This document shows positions 16,136-25,652 of a stretch of DNA of 64,000 nucleotides, piece after piece. Position numbers and translations under genes: made by a program. The notes under the pieces were generated by a model. The model was not told the origin of the DNA and did no database searches. It worked only from the letters and a program-made list of their open reading frames with translations. The stretch is from NCBI GenBank assembly GCA_022647575.1, contig JALCKY010000004.1, positions 248,001 through 312,000 of the forward strand. Reading direction: 5' to 3'. Positions within the stretch are counted from its first letter, which is position 1. Each line of letters begins with the position of its first letter. The stretch comes from Lachnospiraceae bacterium (lineage in GTDB: Bacteria > Bacillota > Clostridia > Lachnospirales > Lachnospiraceae).

Positions 16136-18610
16136 TCAATAGGCGATCTCCAGCTCAGTGGAGGTTCCGTCCCTGCGCACCGCCCGGATATGTGCTGTCC
16201 CGGCAGCGGCTGTTTTCCGCAGGATCAGAAGGGCGCGGCCCTGATAAGTTGTCGCCGTGTCCGAACTGTACAGATCATCGAACCGCGGATTTGCGCTCCC
16301 GAAGGCCAGCAGCTGCGCATCGCCGCTGATCTCTGCCTTTACGGTCTCATCTGTGCAGCGGAACAGCACGCCGCTTTCATCCTGCAGCGTAAGATCGACA
16401 AAGAGCAGCTCCTCGCCGCGTTCGTGCTCCTGCTCCAGATGCAGGACCGGCGCTCCCTGCGGCGTAGACATGGAAAAGCGTCCGGACTCTGTACCGTTCT
16501 GATAGCTGACCGCCGTGATCGTGCCGGGTTCATAGACCGTTTCGAAAAGGATGCGGCAGCCTGCCGCTTCCCCGGAAGGCTTCCGCCCGAGTGAAACACC
16601 GTTCAGGAACAGTTCCGTTTCATCGCCGCCGGCGTAAACTTCCACTGTCACGGGACTTCCCGCGGGCATCCGGGGGGGGGGGGGGGGGGGGGGGGGCTCT
16701 CCCAACCGGACATTGTGTCGCTCATCAGCCAGGGCATGGAGATCAGCTTCTGTCCGTGATGCGCGGGATCCTGCATAGCGATATACGGATCCTTCCGCAG
16801 GCCGAATACGATCTCCTGAAAATAGGATACCGGCTTGCGTTGGCCTGTCAGGTCAATGCTTCCCGTGCCGGAAAGAATATTTGGAAATCCGACATTGTCC
16901 TTATCGCTGCCGTCACCATAGGAAGGCAGGGCAATGCCGACTTCTCCGATATAATCCCAGCCGGTCCAGCAGAAATCGCCGATGACATGCGGCAGTCTCT
17001 TAACTTCTTTCCAGTTCTCCGCAAGCGCGGGGGAATAGGTCTCGCTCCCCACAATGACACGTCCCGGGCTTCTCCTGCCCGTCCATCTTCATAACTGATG
17101 GGTCATGTAGTTGTAGCCTGCCAGATCAAGTGGCTGCACAGGCGAGGTCCAGACGCTGCGTCAGCAGCGGATGCCGGACGATCTCCCGTTCACGGGAAAA
17201 CATGACGGCCATGAAATCGTTGACATTGCCTTCCGCAGGTGCATCTTTATCCGGCATTCGGCAGACATCCGCCATGATCTTCCCGAGCACGTCGCCCGCG
17301 ATGAAGATACCGTTGATGCCCGCCGTTACAAAGCGGCTGTCATCCAGTGAATGCATCCATGCCGCCATTTCCGCGGCCTGCTTTGCGCCCTGCGGCGTGC
17401 CGATCTCCGGGATCTCATTGCCGATGGAATACAGGATCACGCAGGGATGATTGAAATCCTTCTCCGCCATGGCGGCCAGGTCGCGCTCCCACCGGTCGGC
17501 GAAAAACTGTCCGTAGTCAAAATCGGTCTTCTGCCGGTTCCACATGTCGAACCCTTCGTCCATGACGTAGACGCCCAGCGCGTCACAGGCGCGCAGCATG
17601 GGCTCCGCCATGGGATGATGGGCCATCCGGACCGCATTGAAGCCGCTTTCCTTCAGCCGGCGGATCTCCCGGTACTGCATATCTTCATACGTTGCGGCGC
17701 CGAGCAGGCCGCTGTCATGATGGATACAGGCGCCGCGCAGCTTGACGCTCCTGCCGTTCACACGCAGACCGTGCACACTGTCCAGCTGCAGCGTCCGGAT
17801 GCCGAACGGCGAACGCTCTTCATCGAGCAGTTCATCCCCTTCATACAGCCCGGCGATGCAGGTGTACAGAACCGGCGTATCTTCCGACCAGAGATGCGGT
17901 GCCGGAACAGCGATCCTGTTTTCAAGGATCCGCTCCGAACCGCCGGACAGGCAGATGCTTTCCGCCTGCCGCGCGATCTCCGTGCCCGAAGGATCCAGAA
18001 GACGAATGACCGTCCGAAGCTGTTTTACGCCGGGATCCAGATTCCGGATCGTGAGACCGGACTGCAGCACCGCATCATCTGCGTCTGCCTGCAGTGTCCG
18101 GATGCGCAGCCCGCCGGCCGGCAGATACGTTCTCCCCGCCGTCCGGAGCTGCACATCGCGGTATATGCCGCTTCCGGAATACCAGCGGGAATTCGGCATC
18201 GCGCCGTTCCGGACGGATACCCGGATCTCATTGTCCTCCCCATACCGCAGGAAATCATCCAGCGGCACGCGGAAGCCGGTGTAGCCGTTCGGATTCCTGC
18301 CGGCCGGCTGACCGTTCACATAGACGAAGGAATCCGCATAGATCCCTTCGAAAAACAGTTCCACCGTACGGTCTTTCCATTCCTGCGGTGCATACAGTGT
18401 CTTGTAATATACATAATTGCCGCCGTCACGGAAGCCCGTGTTTTTCCCGTTGGGGGAATCCGCGCGGGGCGTCTTTGCGATCATGGCATCGTGCGGAATC
18501 GTTACGCTCTCCGCATCCTCCGGAACGGTCCAGACCAGTGCAAAAGCGTCCTTTTCCTCCCAGAATTTCCAGCCGTCGTTCCAGTATTCCTTATGCATCC
18601 TTTGAACCAT
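16136..18610 (-). pseudogene. GH2-family glycosidase (beta-galactosidase-like), broken by several frame changes
   Basis: The pieces together make one GH2 enzyme. Residues from 18610 (or ATG 18598, better matching the usual MxKxWxNDGW start) to 17126 hold the sugar-binding and immunoglobulin-like domains, the barrel start and acid/base Glu in LYSIGNEIPE. Translation then ends (LDLACAAT-stop), although LAGYNYMTHQ continues in another frame, followed by KPG, then RVIVGSETY with the nucleophile Glu in a third frame. A 25-G tract (16672-16696) causes a further shift before PVTVEVYAGGDETELFLNGVSLG, the C-terminal domain. At least three frame changes cluster in 17040-17150. It is either a dead gene or a stretch of poor consensus sequence. 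Confidence 0.82.
16672..16696. repeat. 25-base G homopolymer inside the GH2 gene
   Basis: Read on the coding strand it is poly-C, giving a run of eight prolines (WES then prolines). A tract of 23 or 26 would restore the frame into RMPAGSPVTVEVYA; 25 does not. A short natural C-run at this spot (AGC CCC CGG) would also be in frame. It could be a slippage-prone switch or a sequencing artefact: poly-G is a known failure mode of two-colour chemistry. Confidence 0.95.
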
Positions 18611-18668
18611 CCTCTCTGCATCGCGATTTCGATCTCCGTATGCAGGATCGTGCCATCCGGTATCGTTT

Positions 18669-19850
18669 CTACTTTCTGCTTCCCATAAAATCGATCACGG
18701 CCTGCGCCGCCCGGTCGCAACCGCCCTCTTCGTTCATTTCCTTCGAGACCCGCTTTGCGTTCGTCGTATAGACCGGATTATCGATCAGCTCCGTCAGCGC
18801 TTTTCGCAGCGTCTCTTCCGTCACCTGCGGCTTGCGCAGCGCCGCACTCGCCAGCTGCAGTTCCACCATCCGGTCCGCCGTCAGCATCTGCTCATCCATC
18901 TGCGGGATGCAAAGGCACGGTACACCGTAATACAGTGCTTCCATCGCACTGCCGGTGCCGGCATGCGTGATGAAATAGTCGCAGTGTTCAAGCACTTCCA
19001 GCTGCGGCGTGAACGCCATGGTCGTCACATTGGCCGGGATCTCCCCGAGATCCTCCGGCTTCAGCACCTTCCCGAGCGAGCAGAGTACATTGATGTCCAT
19101 GTCTTTTACGATCGGGAACAGCATCTGATAAAACTCCGGCCAGTTATTGAACAGCGAGCCCAGCGACGTATACAGCAGCGGCTTTCCGTTCGCCGGTGCC
19201 TGCCAGGTCCCGGAATCCGCCCGCGGCGCCACCTGCGCGCCTGCAAAGAAGAAGTTGTCCCCGCAGGTCTCCGCTCCCGGATGAAAACTCTTCGGCTGGG
19301 TCACGATGTTGAAATCGCCGATCCCTTCGAAGATCTCATAGATATCGAGATGCTTCACGCCGTATTCTGCCGTCAGACGGTCCGCGATCTTATTCGCTGC
19401 CGCACGCGCCGGATTGTCGTCCGGGTAGACGGGCCAGAAGCGGCTGATGGAAAATGCCTTGTTCGGGGTATAGCTCGTGAACATCATCACCAGCGGCAGA
19501 TGGTATTTTGCCGCGACGAGACGCCCTGCAAGCCCGATCTCATCGGCGATGACCACATCCGGCATGTTTTTCTCCACCACCGGAAGGATCGTGTCGATCA
19601 CGCCTTCCGCCTCACTTAAGAATACCAGCGGAATGCCCGCGATAAAGTCCGTCCCGGCATCCACGCTGCCGCCCTGCGCGGCCACGGCCGGGATCGGGGA
19701 AAACAGCGCGCCGGTCAGTTCGACCTGGCTGCGGAACGCCTCCGGTGCAAAATAGGTAACCTCCACACCTATTTTAACAAGAGAACCGACCATCGGCAGC
19801 GATGCCAGAATATGGCCGGGTGCGCCTAAGGGAATATAGATTGCTTTCAT
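18669..19850 (-). CDS. Glycosyltransferase of the GT1/MGT (UDP-glycosyltransferase-like) family
   Basis: 393 residues with two Rossmann-like halves. The N-terminal half begins MKAIYIPLGAPGHILASLPMV and binds the acceptor. The C-terminal half carries the donor-binding signature DYFITHAGTGSAMEALYYGV then PCLCIPQMDEQMLTADRM, as in MGT-type macrolide or sterol-like glycosyltransferases. The acceptor cannot be deduced. Its start codon overlaps the stop of the membrane protein upstream by one base (TAATG), so the two are coupled. A truncated near-copy of its last ~85 codons lies at 28949-29219. Confidence 0.9.
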   Translation of the reverse strand: MKAIYIPLGAPGHILASLPMVGSLVKIGVEVTYFAPEAFRSQVELTGALFSPIPAVAAQGGSVDAGTDFIAGIPLVFLSEAEGVIDTILPVVEKNMPDVVIADEIGLAGRLVAAKYHLPLVMMFTSYTPNKAFSISRFWPVYPDDNPARAAANKIADRLTAEYGVKHLDIYEIFEGIGDFNIVTQPKSFHPGAETCGDNFFFAGAQVAPRADSGTWQAPANGKPLLYTSLGSLFNNWPEFYQMLFPIVKDMDINVLCSLGKVLKPEDLGEIPANVTTMAFTPQLEVLEHCDYFITHAGTGSAMEALYYGVPCLCIPQMDEQMLTADRMVELQLASAALRKPQVTEETLRKALTELIDNPVYTTNAKRVSKEMNEEGGCDRAAQAVIDFMGSRK

Positions 19851-20338
19851 TATGCCACCTCCTGACCGTCATTGGTGCAGCGGCGAGCCAGTTTCTCCGC
19901 CGGCTGTGCAAACAGCATGCTGACGATATAGCATGCGATCCAGATCGGGACGATATCCATAAGGAAACCGATCAGCGCCCCGATGAACGGACCCTTTCCC
20001 AGAACACAGACATTGAATACCGACATGATGAAACAGAGCAGAACGGAATAGACCGTATTGACCGGCAGATTGACGAGTGCCCCGAAACGGAAGGATCCGG
20101 GCTCCGCCTTGCATTTTTCCGCGAACGCCAGTCCCCATTTCACACAGGGAATGCTCATTCCCACGATGCCTGCAAAAATATATGCCACAATAAAATTCAC
20201 GCCGAACATGCTCCAGCTGAAACGGTCCAGCTGGCCGTGCGCCATGGCCAGCAGCTCTGCAACGGTGCAGAGTGCTGCCGTGATCGGAAGATTCATGAAG
20301 AGGACATTCAGAAACCGGGTGGATGTTTTCATCTGCAT
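19850..20338 (-). CDS. Four-helix membrane protein of unknown function
   Basis: 162 residues, start at 20338 chosen because AGGAGGG lies 8 bases upstream. A longer in-frame extension exists but comes from fused gene debris. Four hydrophobic helices (FLNVLFMNLPITAALCTVAE, FGVNFIVAYIFAGIVGMSIP, NTVYSVLLCFIMSVFNVCVL, IGALIGFLMDIVPIWIACYI) form nearly the whole protein, somewhat like DUF2798-type proteins. It is translationally coupled to the glycosyltransferase and may work with it, for example in glycolipid export or resistance. That is inference. Confidence 0.7.
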   Translation of the reverse strand: MQMKTSTRFLNVLFMNLPITAALCTVAELLAMAHGQLDRFSWSMFGVNFIVAYIFAGIVGMSIPCVKWGLAFAEKCKAEPGSFRFGALVNLPVNTVYSVLLCFIMSVFNVCVLGKGPFIGALIGFLMDIVPIWIACYIVSMLFAQPAEKLARRCTNDGQEVA

Positions 20339-20632
20339 GACACGTTCCCTCCTTTGCCTGTTTTGCCGTAGACCTGCATGAGCAGTGCCTTTTCCACGAA
20401 GATGCTGGCCTGTTTCCAGCGCACGCGGCAAAGCTTTGCCGCTTTCACATCCATTTCCAGATATTTGTGGTTCAGCCGGTCCTCGATCAGCGCATCGCCG
20501 GCGAAGATATGGTCGACCAGGCCGATATAATCGTCCGGATATTCCATGGAGATCGGCGTTCCGTTGTGGTTCGGCAGCAGATATTGCCTTTTGCCAGTAT
20601 TGCTGTTCCTGTATGACAGAAATGATTTTCAT
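20329..20632 (-). pseudogene. Two unrelated gene fragments fused together
   Basis: The 5' part (from ATG 20632) encodes MKIISVIQEQQYWQKA, which resembles the N-terminus of a GNAT-like acetyltransferase (tentative). In a different frame the rest encodes RQYLLPNHNGTPISMEYP, DDYIGLVDHIFAGDALIEDR and so on to KGGNVSCR-stop, the C-terminus of another protein that I do not recognise. The join lies near 20585. Neither piece can be functional alone. The second fragment ends 10 bases into the membrane-protein gene and supplies its ribosome binding site. Confidence 0.65.
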
Positions 20633-20657
20633 TTCTCATTTCCGAAGAACCTGTTTC

Positions 20658-21155
20658 TTATCTCGGCAGCAGTCTGCTCCTATAGCTGAAGCTGGATACA
20701 AAGACCACGACGATGAAGACAATGCCGCGGCAGATCTGGATCTGTCCGGTCGTGAGGCCGAGGATCGTCAGTCCGCTGTTCAGGATCGTGATGGTTGCCG
20801 CACCGATGATACCGGCGCTGATCTTGGATCTCGGTCCGCCTGAAAGAGGCATGCCGCCGAGCACCAGTGCCACCATGACATCCGTGCCGACCGAACCGGC
20901 TGTACTTCCGCTGACGGATCTGGTCCGGATCAGAATAATGAAAGCCGCGACCGCTACGCCGAGGGAGCTTACAAGAAATGCTTCGATCGCCGTTTTCTTC
21001 GTGCTGATACCGCTCTGTCTTGCTGCCGTCATATTGCCGCCCATGTTGCGGATCCGCAGCCCCAGAGAAGTGTAATTGAAAAGCACCAGGCAGAGCAGGA
21101 AAAACAATATGAGGCATACTACGTTGACGATGGACATCTGGGTAAAGGTCAGTTC
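20658..21155 (-). pseudogene. C-terminal fragment of an RbsC-type sugar ABC permease
   Basis: About 165 codons remain, from VPELTFTQMSIVNVVCLILF to SSFSYRSRLLPR-stop. They include the RbsC-typical NTAAR-like segment (NMTAARQSGI) and GGMPLSGGPRSKISAGIIGA. The N-terminal half of the permease is missing and the fragment is fused out of frame to an RbsA fragment at about 21150. Confidence 0.85.
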
Positions 21156-21984
21156 CGGTACCGGTCGTGATGCCTTCAGCCTTCAGTACCACTTCGCTGC
21201 TGACCGGAACACCGTAGTCGCTGCGGTAATAGGCACCGGTCATTTCACGGCCGACCATGTTGCGCTTGATGACATCTTCATTCATCTGATCTTTGGAAAG
21301 AGTTGTGATCAGCTTTCCGTCGCGCAGGACGGTCAGTGTATCGCATTTGGCCATCAGTTCGTCCAGATCGTGGGAAATGAAGACGACGGCCTTGTTCTCT
21401 TCTTTCATCCTGTTCATGATGCCGTATATGATCTCACGGCCCTGCTGGGAAAGCGCTGTCGTCGTTTCATCGACGACCAGCATTTCCGGCCTGCTGTAAA
21501 CGACCTTGGCGATCTCGACCAGTTTGCGGTCCTGCATGCTCAGCGACTCGATCGGCATGGAGGGATCCACACCTGTAAAACCGATGGCATCCAGTGCCTT
21601 TTTCGCTTCGGCATTCATTTTTGCCTTGCTGATGATCGGTCCTTTTGCAAACTGTGATTCATTGCCGAGAAAGATATTCCGTGCAATGCTGATGCCGGGA
21701 ACCGTACCCTGTTCCTGTACGATCATGCCGATGCCCGCTCTGGCTCCTTCCAGCATGGTCGAAGGCTTATGCGGCTTCCCTTCAAAAAACATTTCACCGC
21801 TTGTCGCAGGCTGCATTCCGGCTGCAATGGAAGTGATCGTGGATTTACCGGAGCCGTTTTCCCCGATCAGTCCGGTGATCTCACCGCGATAGACCTTGAA
21901 GTCGACCTCGTCCAGTGCCACGGTCGGACCAAACAGTTTTGTCAGCTTCCTGGCTTCAAAAAGCAACTCCTTCTCTTTTTCCAT
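21150..21984 (-). pseudogene. N-terminal half of an RbsA-type sugar ABC ATPase
   Basis: Starts normally at 21984 (MEKEKELLFEARKLTKLFGP) with Walker A GENGSGKST, signature-region IESLSMQDRKLVEIAKV and Walker B MLVVDETTTAL. It reaches the linker (SSEVVLKAEGITTG), then runs into foreign frame. A full RbsA has a second ATPase domain, which is gone. With the adjoining RbsC fragment this shows an internal deletion of more than 1 kb in an rbsA-rbsC operon. The transporter is dead. Confidence 0.88.
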
Positions 21985-22249
21985 GTGGTTTCACCTCACG
22001 AATAACTGCATACCGGATCCTCGGAACTGGTTAAATGGTAAACCGTCCAGCTTCTGAAACCGTCCCGGAAAATACCCTGTCCTTTCCCGCAAACAAAGTT
22101 CTTTTTGAATGATCCGCACATTTATATTATTATTTTGGTCATATTTCTCGTTCCTTGATTATTTTTTTGGTCTTATTCGGTTTCACATATCGCGATTTTC
22201 GTATTTACGGTATAATAATTGCAAACAGTGTGCTCCGAGAGGAAATAAT

Positions 22250-24736
22250 ATGAAGCCAGATCATCCAAACGCAGAAAATGTCCTGCCTTTCCGGCAGCGG
22301 ATCATGCATGATTTCAACGCTGATATTGCCTGGTCCAGCGATCTGATCATTGCCATCGTCCTGGAAGGCGGCCTTTCCATTCATTACAAAAACCATACGC
22401 GGGACTTCGCCCTGCACGATATTTTCTTTTTCCCGCCATTCGAGACTTTTTCCATCGTTTCTTCCCTGGACCACACGAGAATTCTCGCGCTGGAAGTAGA
22501 TTCCGGATATCTTCATGCTATGTGTCCGCAGGTCGAACAGCTTTCCATGCAGAAGGACCACATTTCCCACGATATGGGAAATCCGGTCTATCGCCGAATC
22601 TGTACTGATTTTGCGGCTGTCATTTTCGGAAACATGAAAAACGAGATCTGTACCCGGATCCGTTCGCTGGAAGCCGTACTGGACATGGTCACCGTCCTTT
22701 TCGATACATACGGCCGGGTGAACGAAACCGCTGAAAAATCGGAACAGTCGCGGGAGCGCAGTCTTGACATCATGGTCTATATCAACAAGCACTTTTCCGA
22801 AAAGATCACCGTCGGTGAGATCGCTGCTTTTCTCGGCATTCATCCACAGTATTTCTCGGCTGTTTTCAATAAACAGTTTCATGATGGTTTTTCAAATTAC
22901 CTGAACAATTACCGCGTCAATCATTCCCTGGGAGAGCTCATCGGCTCCAGCCGCAGCATTCTGGACATCGCCCTCGAAAACGGCTTCAGCAACCACAAGA
23001 CCTATGCAGCCGCATTCCGGCGCTATTTCGGCTGCTCCCCGATGGAATACAGAAAGAAGAACACCCTGCTGTCCGACCGGAGTGCCGCTTTTCCCGATTC
23101 CGAAATGCCGGAGGATACGTACGGCGTTTTCTCCTACTTCCGCCAGTTCATACAGAGCGATAATTCCGCTGCTTCCGGCGAGCACCTGAAACATATGCAG
23201 GCACTGGAACTGAAACCGGCTGAACTCCTGCCCGGTTCATTCACGGTCAGCGGCGATCATTTCATGTCTGTCGGCCGGGCCGCATCCTGTCTCCGGAGCG
23301 ATATGCAGCGGCATATTCTCCTTGCAAAAAAAGAATGCGGGATCAACTATCTCCGCATCCGGGACATCTTTTCCGATGAACTTTACATATATTATGAGAA
23401 TGACAAAAAAGAGCCCTCCTTCAGCTGGCAGGCCCTCGACAGCGTTTTTGATTTCATCCTTTCGGCCGGGATCCGGCCGTTTCCGGAAATCGGATACATG
23501 CCGGAAAAACTGGCATCGAAAAAACAGTATGCCGGCTGGCAGTATCGTCCCAATGTCAGCACTCCCCGGTCCATGTCCATATGGAAATCCATGATCCGGA
23601 GCTTTCTGACACATTACATCCGCAAATACGGTCTGGAGGAAGTCAGAAGCTGGTATTTTGATTTCTGGACAAGCCCGGACCTGAAGATCCGGAATCCGTA
23701 CTGGAACGAAAGCATGGAAAGCTTCTTCGATTTTTACCGCAGCACCTATACTGTTTTTCAGGAAGTGGATTCCAGACTGCAGCTGGGTACGCCCAACTTT
23801 TCCGATATGACCGGTTTTCCCTGGTATGAAAAATTCTTTCAGTTCTGCTATGCCAATCAGATCTACCCGGCTTACGTATCCATCCACCTCTATGGATGCG
23901 AACTTCTCGGCAAAGCAGTGGAATCCGATACGTTCAGTAAGATCGACAGCGAAAGCTATTCCATCAGCAACCAGCATTACATTCTCGAAAACCTGCAGAA
24001 GCTGCAGCAGACTATGAACCGCAGCGGTTTCCGTTCGCTGGATATCATTATTTCCGACTGCAACCTTACCTTTCTTCCGAAGGATCTGGTCAGGGATACG
24101 TGCTATATGGGCCCGTTCCTCTGCAGGACCTATGCCGATATCATGAAGCAGGTCCGGGGATTCAGCTACTGGACCCTCTCTGATATTCACGAAGATGCTT
24201 TCCCGGAAAGCACGCTGTTCCGCGGCGGTCCCGGCATGCTGGATTACCGCGGGCTCCGCAAGGCTTCCTTCAATACTCTGTCACTGATCAACCGGCTGGG
24301 CTGTAAAATACTGAAGTCCGGGGACAATTTCATCTTTGCGCAGAAGGGTTCCGTCTATCAGCTCCTGCTGTACAACCTTGCCCGCTTTGATGTCCTGTAT
24401 TCCACGATCGAGAAATCCGCGGTCGATGATACACACCGCTACAATATCTACAGCAATTCGGATACACTGTCCCTGAATATTGCCATTGCCGTTCCAGAGG
24501 GCAACTACTACATCCGGAAATATGAGGTGAACCGTGAACACGGATCTGCCTACGATATGTGGGGACAGATCGGCTTCCCCAGTGCGCTCAGCCAGGATAC
24601 CGCTGCATTTATCCGGGAATACAGCGTTCCGCATATCACGATGTCCGTTCAGAAAGTGGATCAGATGCTGCTGCTGGATGAGGAAGTTCCCGCCCACGGC
24701 GTCATGCTTCTGGAGATTCAGCCGCAGGATACCTGA
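22250..24736 (+). CDS. AraC-type regulator fused to a catalytically degenerate GH39 domain
   Basis: Start at 22250 is chosen over the in-frame 22109 because GAGAGGAAATAAT precedes it and the protein then begins MKPDHPNAENVLPFRQ. About 828 residues. They comprise a cupin-like sensor (about 1-150), an AraC helix-turn-helix pair (KITVGEIAAFLGIHPQYFSA, ILDIALENGFSNHKTYAAAF) and then a GH39 beta-xylosidase-like domain to the end. The GH39 acid/base motif WNEP reads FWTSPDL and the nucleophile motif TEWN reads SDCN, so both catalytic Glu are lost while the fold landmark KDLVRDT remains. It most likely senses a xylo-oligosaccharide and controls the neighbouring GH43/GH39 genes. Confidence 0.9.
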   Translation: MKPDHPNAENVLPFRQRIMHDFNADIAWSSDLIIAIVLEGGLSIHYKNHTRDFALHDIFFFPPFETFSIVSSLDHTRILALEVDSGYLHAMCPQVEQLSMQKDHISHDMGNPVYRRICTDFAAVIFGNMKNEICTRIRSLEAVLDMVTVLFDTYGRVNETAEKSEQSRERSLDIMVYINKHFSEKITVGEIAAFLGIHPQYFSAVFNKQFHDGFSNYLNNYRVNHSLGELIGSSRSILDIALENGFSNHKTYAAAFRRYFGCSPMEYRKKNTLLSDRSAAFPDSEMPEDTYGVFSYFRQFIQSDNSAASGEHLKHMQALELKPAELLPGSFTVSGDHFMSVGRAASCLRSDMQRHILLAKKECGINYLRIRDIFSDELYIYYENDKKEPSFSWQALDSVFDFILSAGIRPFPEIGYMPEKLASKKQYAGWQYRPNVSTPRSMSIWKSMIRSFLTHYIRKYGLEEVRSWYFDFWTSPDLKIRNPYWNESMESFFDFYRSTYTVFQEVDSRLQLGTPNFSDMTGFPWYEKFFQFCYANQIYPAYVSIHLYGCELLGKAVESDTFSKIDSESYSISNQHYILENLQKLQQTMNRSGFRSLDIIISDCNLTFLPKDLVRDTCYMGPFLCRTYADIMKQVRGFSYWTLSDIHEDAFPESTLFRGGPGMLDYRGLRKASFNTLSLINRLGCKILKSGDNFIFAQKGSVYQLLLYNLARFDVLYSTIEKSAVDDTHRYNIYSNSDTLSLNIAIAVPEGNYYIRKYEVNREHGSAYDMWGQIGFPSALSQDTAAFIREYSVPHITMSVQKVDQMLLLDEEVPAHGVMLLEIQPQDT

Positions 24737-25590
24737 TCATCAAATTCAATGATCACCGGCCGCTCTTTCATTTTGTCGTTCGGATAATGCAGCACGAGTT
24801 TTCTGCTCCCGTCCTTTGTCTGCAGGATCATTCCGTGGCCGCCGTTTTCCCCGTAGACCGGTTTCTCGATCTGTTTCCACGGTCCCGTAACACTGCCGCT
24901 TTCCGAAACGGCAAGCCCGACGGCATACCCGTTACGGCTCCAGCTGGACCAGATCATATGTACGGAACCGCCTTTCTCCCGAAATGCATAAGGGCCGTCC
25001 GAGAAGAAAACATCGCCGTCCATATGGAACTCTTCCTTTGCAAACGGAATCGGTTTTGCCCATGGCGCCTCATCCGCGTAAAACAGTGTGACCGGGCTGC
25101 CTGCTGCCCGGCGCAGGTCATCGGAAAGCAGTTCTGCACATATGGCTCCTCTCGGTTCATCCGGTAAGCTGTGGCTGAACAGCAGCCAGGGGTTCCCGCT
25201 GTCATCGATGAATACGGATCCGTCAATGCAGTCCCATCCGGCAGGAGTGACCGGGCCTGCCGTCACCGGCACAAAAGGGCCGAGAGGCGATGCCGACTGC
25301 AGGATCTGGATGCCTTTTCTGCGGCCGGTCCCCGCAAACGTAGAGATCAGATAGAAACCGCCTCTGTATTGAATACACTCCGGCGCCCAGTAGCACTCGG
25401 TCGCCCAGAATGTGCCGTCATTATGGAATATTTCAAACGGGCCTTCCCACTGCTGCAGATCCGTACTCGTATAAACATCAAATCCGTCAGCCGGTCCCCA
25501 TGCAGTCCTGCTCCTGGTCCCGTACATATAGTACGTGTCCCCGGACAGCAGTATGAACGGATCCCTGATATTGATTTCCTGCAGCTTCAT
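24718..25590 (-). CDS. Glycoside hydrolase family 43 protein (arabinanase/xylosidase-like)
   Basis: 290 residues, start at 25590 after AAAGGAGAGG. Five-bladed propeller landmarks are INIRDPFILLSGDTYYMYGT (catalytic base Asp in RDPFI), ECYWAPECIQYRGGFYLIST, CIDGSVFIDDSGNPWLLFSH (general acid region) and GGHGMILQTKDG. No signal peptide, so probably intracellular. It overlaps the convergent AraC-GH39 gene by 19 bases at the 3' end and follows the GH39 gene in the same operon, suggesting arabinoxylan side-chain removal. Confidence 0.87.
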   Translation of the reverse strand: MKLQEINIRDPFILLSGDTYYMYGTRSRTAWGPADGFDVYTSTDLQQWEGPFEIFHNDGTFWATECYWAPECIQYRGGFYLISTFAGTGRRKGIQILQSASPLGPFVPVTAGPVTPAGWDCIDGSVFIDDSGNPWLLFSHSLPDEPRGAICAELLSDDLRRAAGSPVTLFYADEAPWAKPIPFAKEEFHMDGDVFFSDGPYAFREKGGSVHMIWSSWSRNGYAVGLAVSESGSVTGPWKQIEKPVYGENGGHGMILQTKDGSRKLVLHYPNDKMKERPVIIEFDDQVSCG

Positions 25591-25652
25591 ACCGGTCTTC
25601 CTCTCCTTTGTCCTTTTCAGTACTCTTTTCGCATATCTGCAAAACAGCCGGC

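Noticed and set aside
16672-16696. Genuine polyproline segment in the glycosidase
   Set aside because: The proline run arises only from the 25-base homopolymer, does not keep the frame, and relatives have no such insertion as far as I know.
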